64,000 nt of DNA from Microbacterium sp. CSI-V (GCF_001984105.1 NZ_MTQM01000008.1:124001-188000), one strand, 5' to 3'; numbered from the stretch's first letter, positions 42,757 through 51,809 are shown. The notes: generated by a model not told the origin, from the letters alone. A program made the numbers and translations.

Positions 42757-44124
42757 ATGGCATCCCGTCGCCCCTCCCCCACGGCCGCTCCGTACCGGTG
42801 CACCGAGTGCGGATGGACGACGCTGAAGTGGGTCGGCCGGTGCGGCGAGTGCCAGTCGTGGGGCACGGTCGTCGAGGCGGCCGAGCAGACGGGCATCACG
42901 CGGTCGGTCACTCCGGTCGCGCCCGGCGCCGCGCGCGCGGCCCGGCGCATCACCGAGATCGACACGCAAGACGCCCCCCGGCGCACGAGCGGTGTCGGCG
43001 AGTTCGACCGGGTGCTCGGCGGCGGCATCGTGCCCGGCGCCGCCATCCTGCTGAGCGGCGAGCCCGGCGTCGGCAAGTCCACGCTGCTGCTCGAGGTCGC
43101 AGCGCAGAGCGCCCGCGCCGGTCGCCGCGTCCTCTACGCGAGCGGCGAGGAGTCGGCGGCGCAGGTGCGCCTCCGCGCCGAGCGCACCGGTGCACTGCAC
43201 CACGAGCTGTTCCTCGCCGCCGAGACCGACCTCGCCACGATCCTGGGGCACATCGACCAGGTCGAGCCCGAGCTGCTCATCGTCGACTCCGTGCAGACCG
43301 TGTCGTCCGCGCTGAGCGACGGAGCCGCGGGCCAGCCCGCGCAGGTGCGGGAGGTGGCATCCACGCTCATCCGGATCGCGAAGGAGCGCGGACTCCCCGT
43401 CGTGATCGTGGGTCACGTGACGAAGGACGGCACCATCGCCGGGCCGCGCGTGCTGGAGCACCTCGTCGACGTCGTCTGCCACTTCGAGGGTGACCGGCAG
43501 ACGTCGCTGCGCTTCGTCCGTGCGCTCAAGAACCGCTTCGGCCCCACCGACGAGGTCGGCTGTTTCGACATGACCGGCAGCGGCATCGCCGAGGTCAGCG
43601 ATCCCAGCGCGCTGTTCCTCGGACACGGCGACCCCGAGCCCGGTACGTGCGTCACGATCGCGATGGAGGGGCGCCGCGCCCTGCCCGTCGAGATCCAGGC
43701 GCTCACCGTGAAGCAGTCGGCTCCGAACCCGCGGCGCATCGTCAACGGTGTCGATTCGTCCCGCGTGGCGATGGTGCTCGCCGTGCTCGAGAGCCGCATG
43801 GGCGTCTCGCTGTCCGACAAAGACGTCTACGTCTCGACCGTGGGCGGGGTGCGCCTCGTCGAACCCGCCGCCGATCTCGCGATCGCGATCGCCGTGGCCA
43901 ACGCCGTGCAGAACCGCAAGGTCTCGAAGCGGCTCGCCGCGATCGGCGAGCTGACGCTCACCGGCGAGATCCGCAACGTCACGCAGGCGGCGCAGCGTGC
44001 GTCCGAGGCCGCGCGCCTCGGTTACCACACGGTCCTCGACTCGTCGTCGCGCAAGCTCGCACAGGCGCTCAACGAGTTGAAGGTACGCGGGATGCCACGC
44101 GAGGAGGCCGTGCCCGAGTTCTGA
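42757..44124 (+). CDS. radA: DNA repair protein RadA
   Basis: 455 residues. The N-terminal zinc finger is CTECGWTTLKWVGRCGECQS. The RecA-like core has Walker A GEPGVGKSTLL, then LLIVDSVQTV, and the RadA-specific KNRFGPTDEVG motif. A C-terminal Lon-protease-like domain follows (RMGVSLSDKDVYVSTVGG, LTGEIRNVTQA). RadA promotes branch migration and processing in homologous recombination. The order ldh-radA may be accidental, since a long palindrome separates them. Confidence 0.95.
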   Translation: MASRRPSPTAAPYRCTECGWTTLKWVGRCGECQSWGTVVEAAEQTGITRSVTPVAPGAARAARRITEIDTQDAPRRTSGVGEFDRVLGGGIVPGAAILLSGEPGVGKSTLLLEVAAQSARAGRRVLYASGEESAAQVRLRAERTGALHHELFLAAETDLATILGHIDQVEPELLIVDSVQTVSSALSDGAAGQPAQVREVASTLIRIAKERGLPVVIVGHVTKDGTIAGPRVLEHLVDVVCHFEGDRQTSLRFVRALKNRFGPTDEVGCFDMTGSGIAEVSDPSALFLGHGDPEPGTCVTIAMEGRRALPVEIQALTVKQSAPNPRRIVNGVDSSRVAMVLAVLESRMGVSLSDKDVYVSTVGGVRLVEPAADLAIAIAVANAVQNRKVSKRLAAIGELTLTGEIRNVTQAAQRASEAARLGYHTVLDSSSRKLAQALNELKVRGMPREEAVPEF

Positions 44125-44178
44125 GTCTCAGCCCCCGGCCCGGCGACGCCGGCGTTGCAGCGCGACGAGGGCGTCGGG

Positions 44179-44289
44179 TCAGCGGCCGGGAGGCGCGGAA
44201 CGGCGGCGGCGGTGCGGCGACGTGAAGCCGAGCACTGCGGGGATCACGAGCCCGGCGGCGCACACAGCGCCGGCGATCAAGTACTCCAT
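44179..44289 (-). CDS. Very small membrane protein (36 aa)
   Basis: ATG at 44289 to TGA at 44179. The peptide has one membrane helix (MEYLIAGAVCAAGLVIPAVL) and a basic tail (SPHRRRRSAPPGR), typical of single-span small proteins with the tail inside. The ribosome site is weak. The region is otherwise free of larger ORFs on that strand; existence as a gene is probable, not certain. Confidence 0.5.
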   Translation of the reverse strand: MEYLIAGAVCAAGLVIPAVLGFTSPHRRRRSAPPGR

Positions 44290-44390
44290 GCCCCGAGTCT
44301 TACACGAGCGCCTCACCCGCGCGACCCAGGTACTTCACCCTCGGAGTGTCTCCGAGTCCTGGCATCCACCCCTGCCTCGCAGATGCGCGC

Positions 44391-44801
44391 TCAGGCGTCG
44401 AGGGCGGCGAGCAGGTCGGCGGGGGTGGCCTGGATCGGATGCGGACCCGCGATGTCGATGAACACCGTCGTGATCTCGTCGCGGTGACGATCGAGGAAGG
44501 CCCGCAGCCACTGCGGCGACTGCAGGGCGACGTGCGGCGGGAGCGTCTCGGGCTTGTGCGCCGCGTCGCTGAAGAGCAGCAACGCGATCTGCGCCGTGTT
44601 CGGGTCGCGGTACGTCCACACCTCGCCGACGTCGAGCGGGTTGTCGGCATCGCCCGCACGCATCAGCGGCACGACCGTGGGTCCGTGCCGCAGCGCGAAG
44701 GCGATCGCGGCCATGTCCTGCGTCTGCAGCGCGTCGGTGAGGGCGGTGTTCTTGAACTCCACGTCGACCCTCTTCCCCTTGCGCTTCTTCCCACCGGCCA
44801 T
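44391..44801 (-). CDS. Hypothetical protein, possibly SseB-like
   Basis: 136 residues. A basic N-terminus (MAGGKKRKGKRVD) leads to an alpha/beta domain with RHGPTVVPLMRAG, a TYRDPNTAQIALLLFSDA strand-turn and a VALQSPQWLRAFLDRH helix. The pattern is loosely like the SseB N-terminal domain. I would not rely on that; function unknown. Confidence 0.65.
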   Translation of the reverse strand: MAGGKKRKGKRVDVEFKNTALTDALQTQDMAAIAFALRHGPTVVPLMRAGDADNPLDVGEVWTYRDPNTAQIALLLFSDAAHKPETLPPHVALQSPQWLRAFLDRHRDEITTVFIDIAGPHPIQATPADLLAALDA

Positions 44802-44837
44802 CCTCCGAGCCTAATCGCCCAGCCGCCGACCCCGATC

Positions 44838-44901
44838 TTGGGGCGGGTTCTTCCGGTTGGGGCGCGCAATTCCACGCCCCGAGCGGAAGAACCCGCCCCA
44901 A
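44838..44901. repeat. Nested 18-bp perfect inverted repeat
   Basis: TTGGGGCGGGTTCTTCCG (44838-44855) pairs with CGGAAGAACCCGCCCCAA (44884-44901). Inside, GGGGCG (44859-44864) pairs with CGCCCC (44875-44880). The half-site TTGGGGCG occurs twice forward and its complement twice in reverse. Confidence 0.85.
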
Positions 44902-44948
44902 ACCCGTCGAGACCCCGGCACGACCGCCCCACCGCCCCCTCCCCCGCG

Positions 44949-45665
44949 CTACGCGAGGAACCCGCGCAGCAGCGCCTCGCTGCCGGCGAGGTGGTCGCGC
45001 ATCGCCGCGTGGGCGGCATCCGGTCGCCCGGCCAGGATCGCCGACACGATCGCGGCGTGCTGCGCGGTGGAGTGGTCGATGTTGCGCGGCAGCAGCGGGA
45101 ACGTGTCGAGCCACGCGTTCACGCGCGCGCGGTTGTCGGCGACGAGCGGGACGAGAGAGGGGATGCCGGCGAGTTCCGCGATCGTCAGGTGCAGCAGCGT
45201 GTCGAGCCGGCGGTAGTCCTCGCCGCCGGCGACGGCCGCGGCCTCGTGCCGCGCCCACAGCACGTCGCGTTCCTCCGGCGCCAGCGTGCGCCCGGCGGCG
45301 GCCCAGGCGGCGCCGGGTTCGAGCACGCCCCGCAGGGCGATGACGTCATCCAGCTCACCCGCGGCCACCTCCGCCGGGCCCGCGGGCCGGGGCACCGGGT
45401 CGACGACGAACGTGCCGCCGTAGCGCCCGCGGCGCGTCTCGAGCCAGCCGGCGTCGGAGAGCTCACGGATCGCCTCCCGGACCGTGTCGCGGCTGACGCC
45501 GTACATCGCCGCGAGCTCGCGCTCCGCGGGAAGCGACTCCCCCGGTGCGACGAGCCCCAGCCGCACCGTCTGCACGATGCGCGCCGTGGTGTCCTCGAGC
45601 GCGTTGCCGCTGCGGACGGGCCGATACACGGCCCGGCGCAGATCGTCCAACGGCGCTTCGGTCAT
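44949..45665 (-). CDS. GntR/FadR-family transcriptional regulator
   Basis: 238 residues. The winged helix is AERELAAMYGVSRDTVREAI with the wing RRGRYGGTFVV. The FCD ligand domain follows (ELDDVIALRGVLEPGAAWAA, DYRRLDTLLHLTIAELAG, QHAAIVSAILAGRPDAAHAA); its histidines can bind a metal and a carboxylate. It is the last gene of the operon from 50052 to 44949 and is likely its own regulator. Confidence 0.9.
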   Translation of the reverse strand: MTEAPLDDLRRAVYRPVRSGNALEDTTARIVQTVRLGLVAPGESLPAERELAAMYGVSRDTVREAIRELSDAGWLETRRGRYGGTFVVDPVPRPAGPAEVAAGELDDVIALRGVLEPGAAWAAAGRTLAPEERDVLWARHEAAAVAGGEDYRRLDTLLHLTIAELAGIPSLVPLVADNRARVNAWLDTFPLLPRNIDHSTAQHAAIVSAILAGRPDAAHAAMRDHLAGSEALLRGFLA

Positions 45666-45689
45666 CCCGTCAGCCTGTCACGCCGCGGG

Positions 45690-46469
45690 TCACAGGGGCG
45701 TCACGTACGCGTTGGTGATCCCGCCGTCGACGACGAACGCGGTCGCGGTGATGAACGAGGCGTCGTCGGATGCCAGGAACGCCACGGCCGCGGCCATCTC
45801 CGCAGGATCCGCGAAGCGGCCCATCGGCACATGCACGAGCCGGCGCTGCGCGCGCTCGGGGTCCTTGGCGAACAGCTCCTGGAGCAGCGGCGTGTTCACC
45901 GGCCCCGGGCACAGCGCGTTCACCCGGATGCCCTGCCGCGCGAACTGCACGCCGAGCTCGCGGGTCATCGCGAGCACGCCGCCCTTGGACGCCGTGTACG
46001 AGATCTGCGACGTGGCCGACCCGAGCAGCGCGACGAACGACGCGGTGTTGATGATCGAGCCGCGCCCCGCGGGCACCATGTGCCGGAGCGCGGCGCGCGA
46101 GCAGAGGTACACGCTCTTGAGGTTGACGTCCTGCACGCGGTCCCAGGCGGGCAGTTCCGTCGTCTCGATCGAGTCGTCGTCGGCGGGCGAGATGCCGGCG
46201 TTGTTGAACGCGATGTCGACGCTGCCGAGGTCCGCCGCGACACCGTCGAAGAGGGCGTTGACGGAGGCCTCGTCGGCGACGTTCACCTGCCGGAACACGC
46301 CGTCGACCTCGGCGGCCGCCGCGGTGCCGGTGGTTTCGTCGAGGTCGGCGATGACGACGCGCGCGCCCTCGGCGGCGAAGCGGCGAGCCGTGGCCAGGCC
46401 GATGCCCGACGCCCCGCCGGTGACGATGGCGACGCGGTCGCGGAGCCGCTGGGTGAGGTCGATGGTCAT
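45690..46469 (-). CDS. SDR oxidoreductase in the gamma-glutamyl-amine operon
   Basis: 259 residues: TGGASGIGLATARRFAAEGA cofactor loop, DLDETTG (Asp after strand 2, favouring NAD), NNAGISPAD, catalytic Ser in INTASFVALLG and YTASKGG, and a GGITNAY end. NAD-dependent oxidation of an alcohol is the expected activity. In this operon it could turn a gamma-glutamyl amino alcohol into the aldehyde, a job no flavin oxidase is here to do. It sits 24 bases before the gntR gene. Confidence 0.88.
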   Translation of the reverse strand: MTIDLTQRLRDRVAIVTGGASGIGLATARRFAAEGARVVIADLDETTGTAAAAEVDGVFRQVNVADEASVNALFDGVAADLGSVDIAFNNAGISPADDDSIETTELPAWDRVQDVNLKSVYLCSRAALRHMVPAGRGSIINTASFVALLGSATSQISYTASKGGVLAMTRELGVQFARQGIRVNALCPGPVNTPLLQELFAKDPERAQRRLVHVPMGRFADPAEMAAAVAFLASDDASFITATAFVVDGGITNAYVTPL

Positions 46470-46495
46470 GGTGCGGTGGTTCCTTTCGAGCTGAA

Positions 46496-46552
46496 CCTCG
46501 TCCCATTCATTGCTGTTCTGGAGCCTCCAGAACAGCCGGAAGTGGGACGAGG
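46496..46552. repeat. Nested inverted repeat between SDR and aldehyde dehydrogenase genes
   Basis: Outer arms CCTCGTCCCA (46496-46505) and TGGGACGAGG (46543-46552). The inner arms GCTGTTCTGGAG (46512-46523) and CTCCAGAACAGC (46525-46536) are perfect around one base. A further AGTGGGACGAG copy is at 46562-46572. It may attenuate transcription inside the operon. Confidence 0.85.
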
Positions 46553-46587
46553 GGCGTCATGAGTGGGACGAGAATCGGCGGGCGGGG

Positions 46588-47943
46588 TCACTCGGTGGCG
46601 TAGAAGACGTTCTTGGTCTCGGTGAAGTGCTCGGCGGCATCCGGGCCCAGCTCCCGACCGAGGCCCGAAGCCTTCATGCCGCCGAAGGGGGTGGAGTACC
46701 GCACCGACGAGTGCGAGTTCACCGACAGCACCCCGCTGCGCACACCCCGTGAGACCCGGATGCCGCGCCCCAGGTTCTCGGTCCAGATCGAGCCCGCGAG
46801 ACCGTAGGCGGTGTCGTTGGCGAGGCGGATGGCATCCGCTTCGTCGTCGAACGGGAGCACGGCGAGCACCGGACCGAACACCTCGTCGCGCGCGATGCGG
46901 TCGCCGGGCTGCGCGAGCACGACGGCGGGGGCGAACCAGAAGCCGTCGCCCTCCGGCGCCGACCCGCGGAACGCGACGTCGGTCCCGTCGAGGAAGCCCG
47001 CGACGGTGGAGCGGTGGGATGCCGAGATCAACGGCCCCATCTGGGTGTCCTCGTCGTGCGGGTCGCCGACGCGCCACGCGGCGACGGCGGGTTCGAGCAG
47101 CTCGAGGAACCGGTCGTAGACGCTCCGCTCGACGAGGAGGCGGCTGCGGGCGCAGCAGTCCTGGCCGGCGTTGTCGAAGACGGAACCGGGGACCCCGGCC
47201 GCGGCCTTCTCGAGGTCGGCATCCGCGAAGACGATGTTGGCGCTCTTGCCGCCGAGTTCGAGCGTGACCGGCTTGAGCAGCTGCGCGCACCCGGCGGCGA
47301 CCTCCGTGCCGACCTCGGTCGACCCGGTGAAGACGACCTTGTGCACGTCGGGGTGCGAGACGAAACGCTGCCCCACGACCGAGCCCGATCCGACGATCAC
47401 CCGGAACAGCCCCTCCGGCAGCCCCGCCTCCATCGCCAGCTCCCCCAGACGGATGGCCGTGAGCGGGGTCAGTTCGGCGGGCTTCAGCACCACGGCGTTG
47501 CCCGCGGCGAGCGCCGGGGCGAAGCCCCACGCGGCGATGGTCATCGGGAAGTTCCACGGCACGATGATCCCGACGACGCCGTACGGCTCGTGGTAGGTCA
47601 CGTCGAGGCCGCCGGCGACGGGGATCTGCTTCCCGATCAGGCGTTCCGGCGATCCGGCGTAGTAGTTGAGAACCTGGGCGACGTGCTGCGCCTCCCACCG
47701 GGCCGAACCGATCGGGTGACCGGAGTTGCGGACCTCGAGGGCCGCGAGCTCCTCCACATGCGCCTCCACGACCCGCGCGAACGACCGCAGCGCGTCGGCG
47801 CGGGCGACGGGGGCGAGCGCGGCCCACGCGCGCTGCGCGCGGACGGCGTCGGCGACGGCGGCATCCACCTCGGCGACCTCGGCGCGCTCGAGCGTCGTGA
47901 TCGGGGCGCCGGTCGAGGGGTCGGTGACGGTGAAGGTGCTCAT
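46588..47943 (-). CDS. Aldehyde dehydrogenase (PuuC-like)
   Basis: 451 residues of the NAD(P)-dependent ALDH superfamily. VVGIIVPWNFPMTIAAWGFA forms the cofactor pocket with VVFTGSTEVG; the catalytic Glu is in LELGGKSANIVF and the nucleophile Cys in DNAGQDCCARSRL. NSHSSVRYSTPFGGMKASGL is the C-terminal signature. Its ATG overlaps the stop of the amidotransferase-like gene (ATGA). Expected to oxidise the gamma-glutamyl aldehyde to the acid. Confidence 0.92.
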   Translation of the reverse strand: MSTFTVTDPSTGAPITTLERAEVAEVDAAVADAVRAQRAWAALAPVARADALRSFARVVEAHVEELAALEVRNSGHPIGSARWEAQHVAQVLNYYAGSPERLIGKQIPVAGGLDVTYHEPYGVVGIIVPWNFPMTIAAWGFAPALAAGNAVVLKPAELTPLTAIRLGELAMEAGLPEGLFRVIVGSGSVVGQRFVSHPDVHKVVFTGSTEVGTEVAAGCAQLLKPVTLELGGKSANIVFADADLEKAAAGVPGSVFDNAGQDCCARSRLLVERSVYDRFLELLEPAVAAWRVGDPHDEDTQMGPLISASHRSTVAGFLDGTDVAFRGSAPEGDGFWFAPAVVLAQPGDRIARDEVFGPVLAVLPFDDEADAIRLANDTAYGLAGSIWTENLGRGIRVSRGVRSGVLSVNSHSSVRYSTPFGGMKASGLGRELGPDAAEHFTETKNVFYATE

Positions 47944-48716
47944 GCGGGAACTCCCTGGTGCGCGGAGGAACGTGCGGCGCGGTGGGCCGCGGCGGCGGCG
48001 ACGAGCCCGAGGAACAGGCGTCGGTCCTCGGCGTTCTCCTCGGGATGCCACTGCACGGCGACCAGGTAGTCGTCGCCGGGGGTCTCGATGGCCTGCACGA
48101 GCCCGTCGTCGGTCCGCGCGGTGACCCGCAGTCCCTCGCCGACCCGGTCGATGCCCTGGTGGTGGTAGCTGTGGACGGTCAGCGCTCCGGCACCGACGAG
48201 ACCGGCGAGCCGGGTGCCGGCATCCACGTCGACGACGTTCTCGGCGAAGACCCCTCCGCCGATCTTGTAGCGCTCGGTGCCGAGGGCCTCGGGCAGGTGC
48301 TGGTGCAGCGTGCCGCCGAGGGCCACGTTGATGAGCTGCAGTCCGCGGCAGATCCCGAACACCGGGATGCCGCGCTCCCGCGCTCCGGCGAGGAGCGCGA
48401 GCTCCCACGCGTCGCGGTCGGCGCGCGGCGGGTCGGTGAGCGGGTGCCGCTCGGCGCCGTACAGCCCGGGCTGCACGTCGAGGCCCCCGGTGAGGATGAG
48501 TCCGTCCAGGCCGTCGAGCACCGCGGCGGCGGCTTCGACGGGCCGGGGCTGCGGCGGGAGCAGCACGGCGGTGGCGCCCGAGGCGGTCACCGCGTCGAAG
48601 TACTGCTGCGGGAGGAACGACGCGCGCACGTCCCACACGCCCTGCGTCGCGCGTTCGAGGTAGGTCGTGAGCCCCACGACGGGGGTCCGGGCCGGATCAG
48701 AGACGCTCGAAACCAC
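47940..48716 (-). CDS. Gamma-glutamyl hydrolase, class I amidotransferase fold (PuuD-like)
   Basis: 258 residues. The catalytic triad is visible: Cys in GIPVFGICRGLQLINVAL, His in AVQWHPEE and the adjoining Glu. ILTGGLDVQPGLYG and HSYHHQGID are typical of PuuD. The GTG at 48716 lies inside the end of the ligase gene (20-base overlap). The enzyme would release glutamate and a small amino acid from the oxidised gamma-glutamyl compound. Confidence 0.9.
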   Translation of the reverse strand: MVSSVSDPARTPVVGLTTYLERATQGVWDVRASFLPQQYFDAVTASGATAVLLPPQPRPVEAAAAVLDGLDGLILTGGLDVQPGLYGAERHPLTDPPRADRDAWELALLAGARERGIPVFGICRGLQLINVALGGTLHQHLPEALGTERYKIGGGVFAENVVDVDAGTRLAGLVGAGALTVHSYHHQGIDRVGEGLRVTARTDDGLVQAIETPGDDYLVAVQWHPEENAEDRRLFLGLVAAAAAHRAARSSAHQGVPA

Positions 48717-50052
48717 GCACGCGCTCCCAGTCGGTGACGGCCGCGTCGAAGGCTTCGACCTCGATGCGGGCCTGGTTCAGGTAGTGCTCGACGACGTCGT
48801 CGCCGAAGGCGGCACGCGCCACGGTCGACTCCGAGAAGAGCTTCGCGGCCTCGCGGAGCGTCGTCGGCAGGGTGTCGACGCCGGCCGCGTAGGCGTTACC
48901 GGTGAGGGGCGCGGGCAGCGGCAGTTCGTTCTCGATGCCGTGGAGGCCCCCCGCGATGATCGCCGAGATCGCGAGGTACGGGTTCACGTCTCCGCCGGGC
49001 ACGCGGTTCTCGACGCGGAGGGAGGCGCCGTGGCCGACGACGCGGAGCGCGCACGTGCGGTTGTCGACGCCCCACGCGACGCCGGTCGGCGCGAACGAGC
49101 CCTTGGCGTACCGCTTGTAGGAGTTGATGGTCGGGGCGTATAGCAGCGTGAACTCGCGCAGGGTGGCGAGGATGCCGGCGATCCAGTGCTCCATGAGCGG
49201 GCTGAAGCCGTGCTCTCCGTCGCCGGCCATGACGGCCTCGCCGTTCTCGCCGCGGACCGACAGGTGGATGTGGCAGCTGTTGCCCTCGCGCTGGTCGAAC
49301 TTGGCCATGAAGGTCAGCGACTTGCCGTGCCGGTCGGCGATCTCCTTCGCGCCGTTCTTGTAGATCGTGTGGTTGTCGGCGGTCTCGAGCGCTTCGGCGT
49401 AGCGGAACGCGATCTCCTGCTGACCGTCGTTGCACTCGCCCTTGACGCCCTCGCAGTACATGCCCGCGCCGTCCATTCCGCGGCGGATGTCGCGCAGGAG
49501 CGGCTCGAGCCGCGTGGTGGCGAGGAGGTTGTAGTCGACGTTGTAGTCGGTGGAGGCCGTGAGCCCGGTGTAGCCCTTGGCCCAGGCATCCCGGAATGAA
49601 TCGTCGAAGACGATGAACTCCAGCTCCGTACCGACGAAGGGGGTCAGCCCGCGCTCCGCGAGCCGGGCGCGCTGGGCGTTCAGGATGCCACGCGGCGACT
49701 GCACGACCGGCGCGCGGTCCTCCCACGCGAGGTCGGCCATGACGAGCGCCGTCCCCTCCTGCCACGGGACGCGGCGCAGGGTGTCGAGGTCGGGCACGAG
49801 CAGCATGTCGCCGTAGCCCTTCTCCCAGCTCGACATCGCGTACCCGTCGACGGTGTTCATGTCGACGTCGACCGACAGCAGGTAGTTGCACGCTTCGGCT
49901 CCGTGCGGTAGCACCTCGTCGCGCCAGAACCGTGCGGCGACGCGCTTGCCGACGAGGCGGCCCTGGGCGTCGGGGAAGGCGACGACGACGGTGTCGATCT
50001 CGCCGGAGTCGATCGCGGCATCCAATTCCGCGGTGGTGAGATTGCCCGCCAT
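48697..50052 (-). CDS. Glutamine-synthetase-like gamma-glutamyl-amine ligase (PuuA/GlnA4 type)
   Basis: 451 residues. GS landmarks are PFVGTELEFIVFDD (metal), GECNDGQQEIAFRYAEALET, NSCHIHLSVRGENGE, RVVGHGASLRVENRVPGGDV and a grip near INSYKRYAKGSFAPTG. The length and the missing adenylylation region match PuuA/GlnA4 forms rather than GlnA. Such enzymes join ATP-activated glutamate to an amine. It is the first gene of the operon, with a GAGAGGGAG ribosome site. In Streptomyces one relative (GlnA4) uses ethanolamine. Confidence 0.93.
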   Translation of the reverse strand: MAGNLTTAELDAAIDSGEIDTVVVAFPDAQGRLVGKRVAARFWRDEVLPHGAEACNYLLSVDVDMNTVDGYAMSSWEKGYGDMLLVPDLDTLRRVPWQEGTALVMADLAWEDRAPVVQSPRGILNAQRARLAERGLTPFVGTELEFIVFDDSFRDAWAKGYTGLTASTDYNVDYNLLATTRLEPLLRDIRRGMDGAGMYCEGVKGECNDGQQEIAFRYAEALETADNHTIYKNGAKEIADRHGKSLTFMAKFDQREGNSCHIHLSVRGENGEAVMAGDGEHGFSPLMEHWIAGILATLREFTLLYAPTINSYKRYAKGSFAPTGVAWGVDNRTCALRVVGHGASLRVENRVPGGDVNPYLAISAIIAGGLHGIENELPLPAPLTGNAYAAGVDTLPTTLREAAKLFSESTVARAAFGDDVVEHYLNQARIEVEAFDAAVTDWERVRGFERL

Positions 50053-50126
50053 GGTCTCCCTCTCGCCTGCTCGAGGTCCCCACGATCGGAGGACGTAACG
50101 AGGAACTTACACGCCAAAGGTAGACA

Positions 50127-50134
50127 GGTCGACC
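50127..50134. promoter_or_regulatory. GGTCGACC palindrome, candidate GntR operator
   Basis: An 8-base perfect palindrome in the intergenic region between the ligase gene (start 50052) and the permease (start 50200), within CAGGTCGACCAAT. It resembles FadR-type GGTnnACC sites; assignment is tentative. Confidence 0.35.
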
Positions 50135-50199
50135 AATAGAACGCCATGATTCTCCGCAAAGGCGCTCCCGAAGCCTGTCCGTATACGTCTGGAGGCTCC

Positions 50200-51732
50200 A
50201 TGTCCACCTCGAGCAGTTCACAGAAAAAGGTCGCCGGGGCCACCTATACGGCGACCGACTCCACGTACTTCGAAAAACGCACGCTCAAACGCTCCGCGGG
50301 AGTGTGGGGCCTGTGGGGCCTCGCGGTCGCCGCCGTGATCTCGGGCGACTTCTCCGGCTGGAACTTCGGCATCGGCTTCGCCGGCTTCGGTGGCATGCTG
50401 ATCGCCTTCGTCGTGCTCGTGGTCATGTACTACGGCCTGACGTTCTCGATCGGCGAGATGGCCGCGGCGATGCCGCACACCGGCGGCGCGTACTCGTTCG
50501 CCCGGTCGGCGATGGGGCCGTGGGGAGGCCTGGCGACCGGCCTCGCCGAGACCATCGAGTACGTCGCGACGACCGCCGTCGTCGTCTACTTCTCGGGGCA
50601 GTACGCCGACTCCGCGCTGGAACTGCTCACCGGCGTGAGTCTGCCCGCGTTCGTCTGGTGGATCATCCTCTACGCCGTGTTCATCGCCCTCAACGCCGCC
50701 GGAGCCAACATCTCCTTCGTCTTCGCGATCGTCGTGTCGATCATCTCGATCGGCATCATCGTGGTCTTCGGCGTCATGGCACTGGCATCCGGGGCCTTCG
50801 ACTGGGGGTCGCTGTGGAACATCGTCCCCGACCCCGGCCAGTCCGAGTTCCTGCCCTTCGGCGTGGGTTCGATCCTGCTCGCCCTCCCCTTCGCGATGTG
50901 GTTCTTCCTCGGCATCGAGGAACTCCCCCTCGCGGCCGAGGAGTCGCACAACCCCGCCCGCGACATCCCCCGCGCCGGACTCTGGGCCCGCGGGACGCTC
51001 ATCGCCACGGGCCTCATCGTGCTGTTCCTCAACACCGGCGTCCTCGGCGCCGAGGCCACCGGCAGCTCGCTCGAACCGCTGCTCGACGGCTTCCGCGCGA
51101 TGGTCGGCGACCAGGCGGCAGCCCTGCTGTCGCTCCTCGCGCTCGTCGGGCTCCTGGCCTCGTTGATGGGCATCATGTTCGCCTACGGCCGCAACATGTA
51201 CTCGCTGTCGCGGGCCGGCTACTACCCGCGGTGGCTGTCGCTCACCGGTGCCCGTAAGACGCCGTGGGTCGCACTGGTCTTCGGTGCGGTGCTCGGCTTC
51301 GCGGCTCTCGTCGTCGTCCAGTTCGCGGGTGGGGATGCCAGCCCCGCCGGCGCCATCGTGCTGAACATCGCCGTGTGGGGCGCGGTCGTGGCCTACTTCC
51401 TGCAGATGGTGTCGTTCATCGTGCTGCGACGGAAGTTCCCGAACGCCCTCCGCCCGTACAAGAGCCCGTGGGGTCTGTTCGGCGCGTACTCGGCGGCGAT
51501 CATCGCGGCGATCGTGTTCTTCGGCCTGCTGCTGAACCCCGCCTACCTGCTCGCGATCGTCGCGATCATCGCCGTGTACGCGGTGATCTTCATCGGCTTC
51601 GCGGTCTATGGGCGCCACCGGCTCGTGCTCTCCCCGGAGGAGGAGTACGCCCTGTCCGGCGGTCTGCACCGCGACCCCCAGGCAGAGGGCTACGACGCGA
51701 TGGAAGACGAGGTCTTCGGCGAGAAGCGCTGA
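50200..51732 (+). CDS. APC permease, ethanolamine-permease-like
   Basis: 510 residues with about twelve membrane helices. SGDFSGWNFGIGFAGFGGML is characteristic of the ethanolamine permease group, followed by FSIGEMAAAMPHTGGAYSFA, GIEELPLAAEESHNPARDIP and the helix containing MGIMFAYGRNMYSLSRAGYY. A charged tail (EEYALSGGLHRDPQ) ends the protein. GGAGG at 50191 is the ribosome site. It is divergent from the gamma-glutamyl operon and probably brings in its amine. Confidence 0.9.
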   Translation: MSTSSSSQKKVAGATYTATDSTYFEKRTLKRSAGVWGLWGLAVAAVISGDFSGWNFGIGFAGFGGMLIAFVVLVVMYYGLTFSIGEMAAAMPHTGGAYSFARSAMGPWGGLATGLAETIEYVATTAVVVYFSGQYADSALELLTGVSLPAFVWWIILYAVFIALNAAGANISFVFAIVVSIISIGIIVVFGVMALASGAFDWGSLWNIVPDPGQSEFLPFGVGSILLALPFAMWFFLGIEELPLAAEESHNPARDIPRAGLWARGTLIATGLIVLFLNTGVLGAEATGSSLEPLLDGFRAMVGDQAAALLSLLALVGLLASLMGIMFAYGRNMYSLSRAGYYPRWLSLTGARKTPWVALVFGAVLGFAALVVVQFAGGDASPAGAIVLNIAVWGAVVAYFLQMVSFIVLRRKFPNALRPYKSPWGLFGAYSAAIIAAIVFFGLLLNPAYLLAIVAIIAVYAVIFIGFAVYGRHRLVLSPEEEYALSGGLHRDPQAEGYDAMEDEVFGEKR

Positions 51733-51735
51733 CGA

Positions 51736-51770
51736 AAGCGGGACGGATGCCACTGGCATCCGTCCCGCTT
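51736..51770 (+). terminator. Terminator of the permease gene
   Basis: A perfect 16-bp stem with a three-base loop: AAGCGGGACGGATGCC (51736-51751) and GGCATCCGTCCCGCTT (51755-51770), followed by CGTTTG. It is three bases past the stop codon. Confidence 0.85.
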
Positions 51771-51809
51771 CGTTTGCTCGATCGCCGCCGCCGGCGCCGG
51801 CGCGGGTTC

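Noticed and set aside
44949..50052. Classical putrescine (Puu) operon
   Set aside because: No PuuB-type oxidase or GABA transaminase is present, and the permease looks like an ethanolamine permease. The amine is left open rather than named putrescine.
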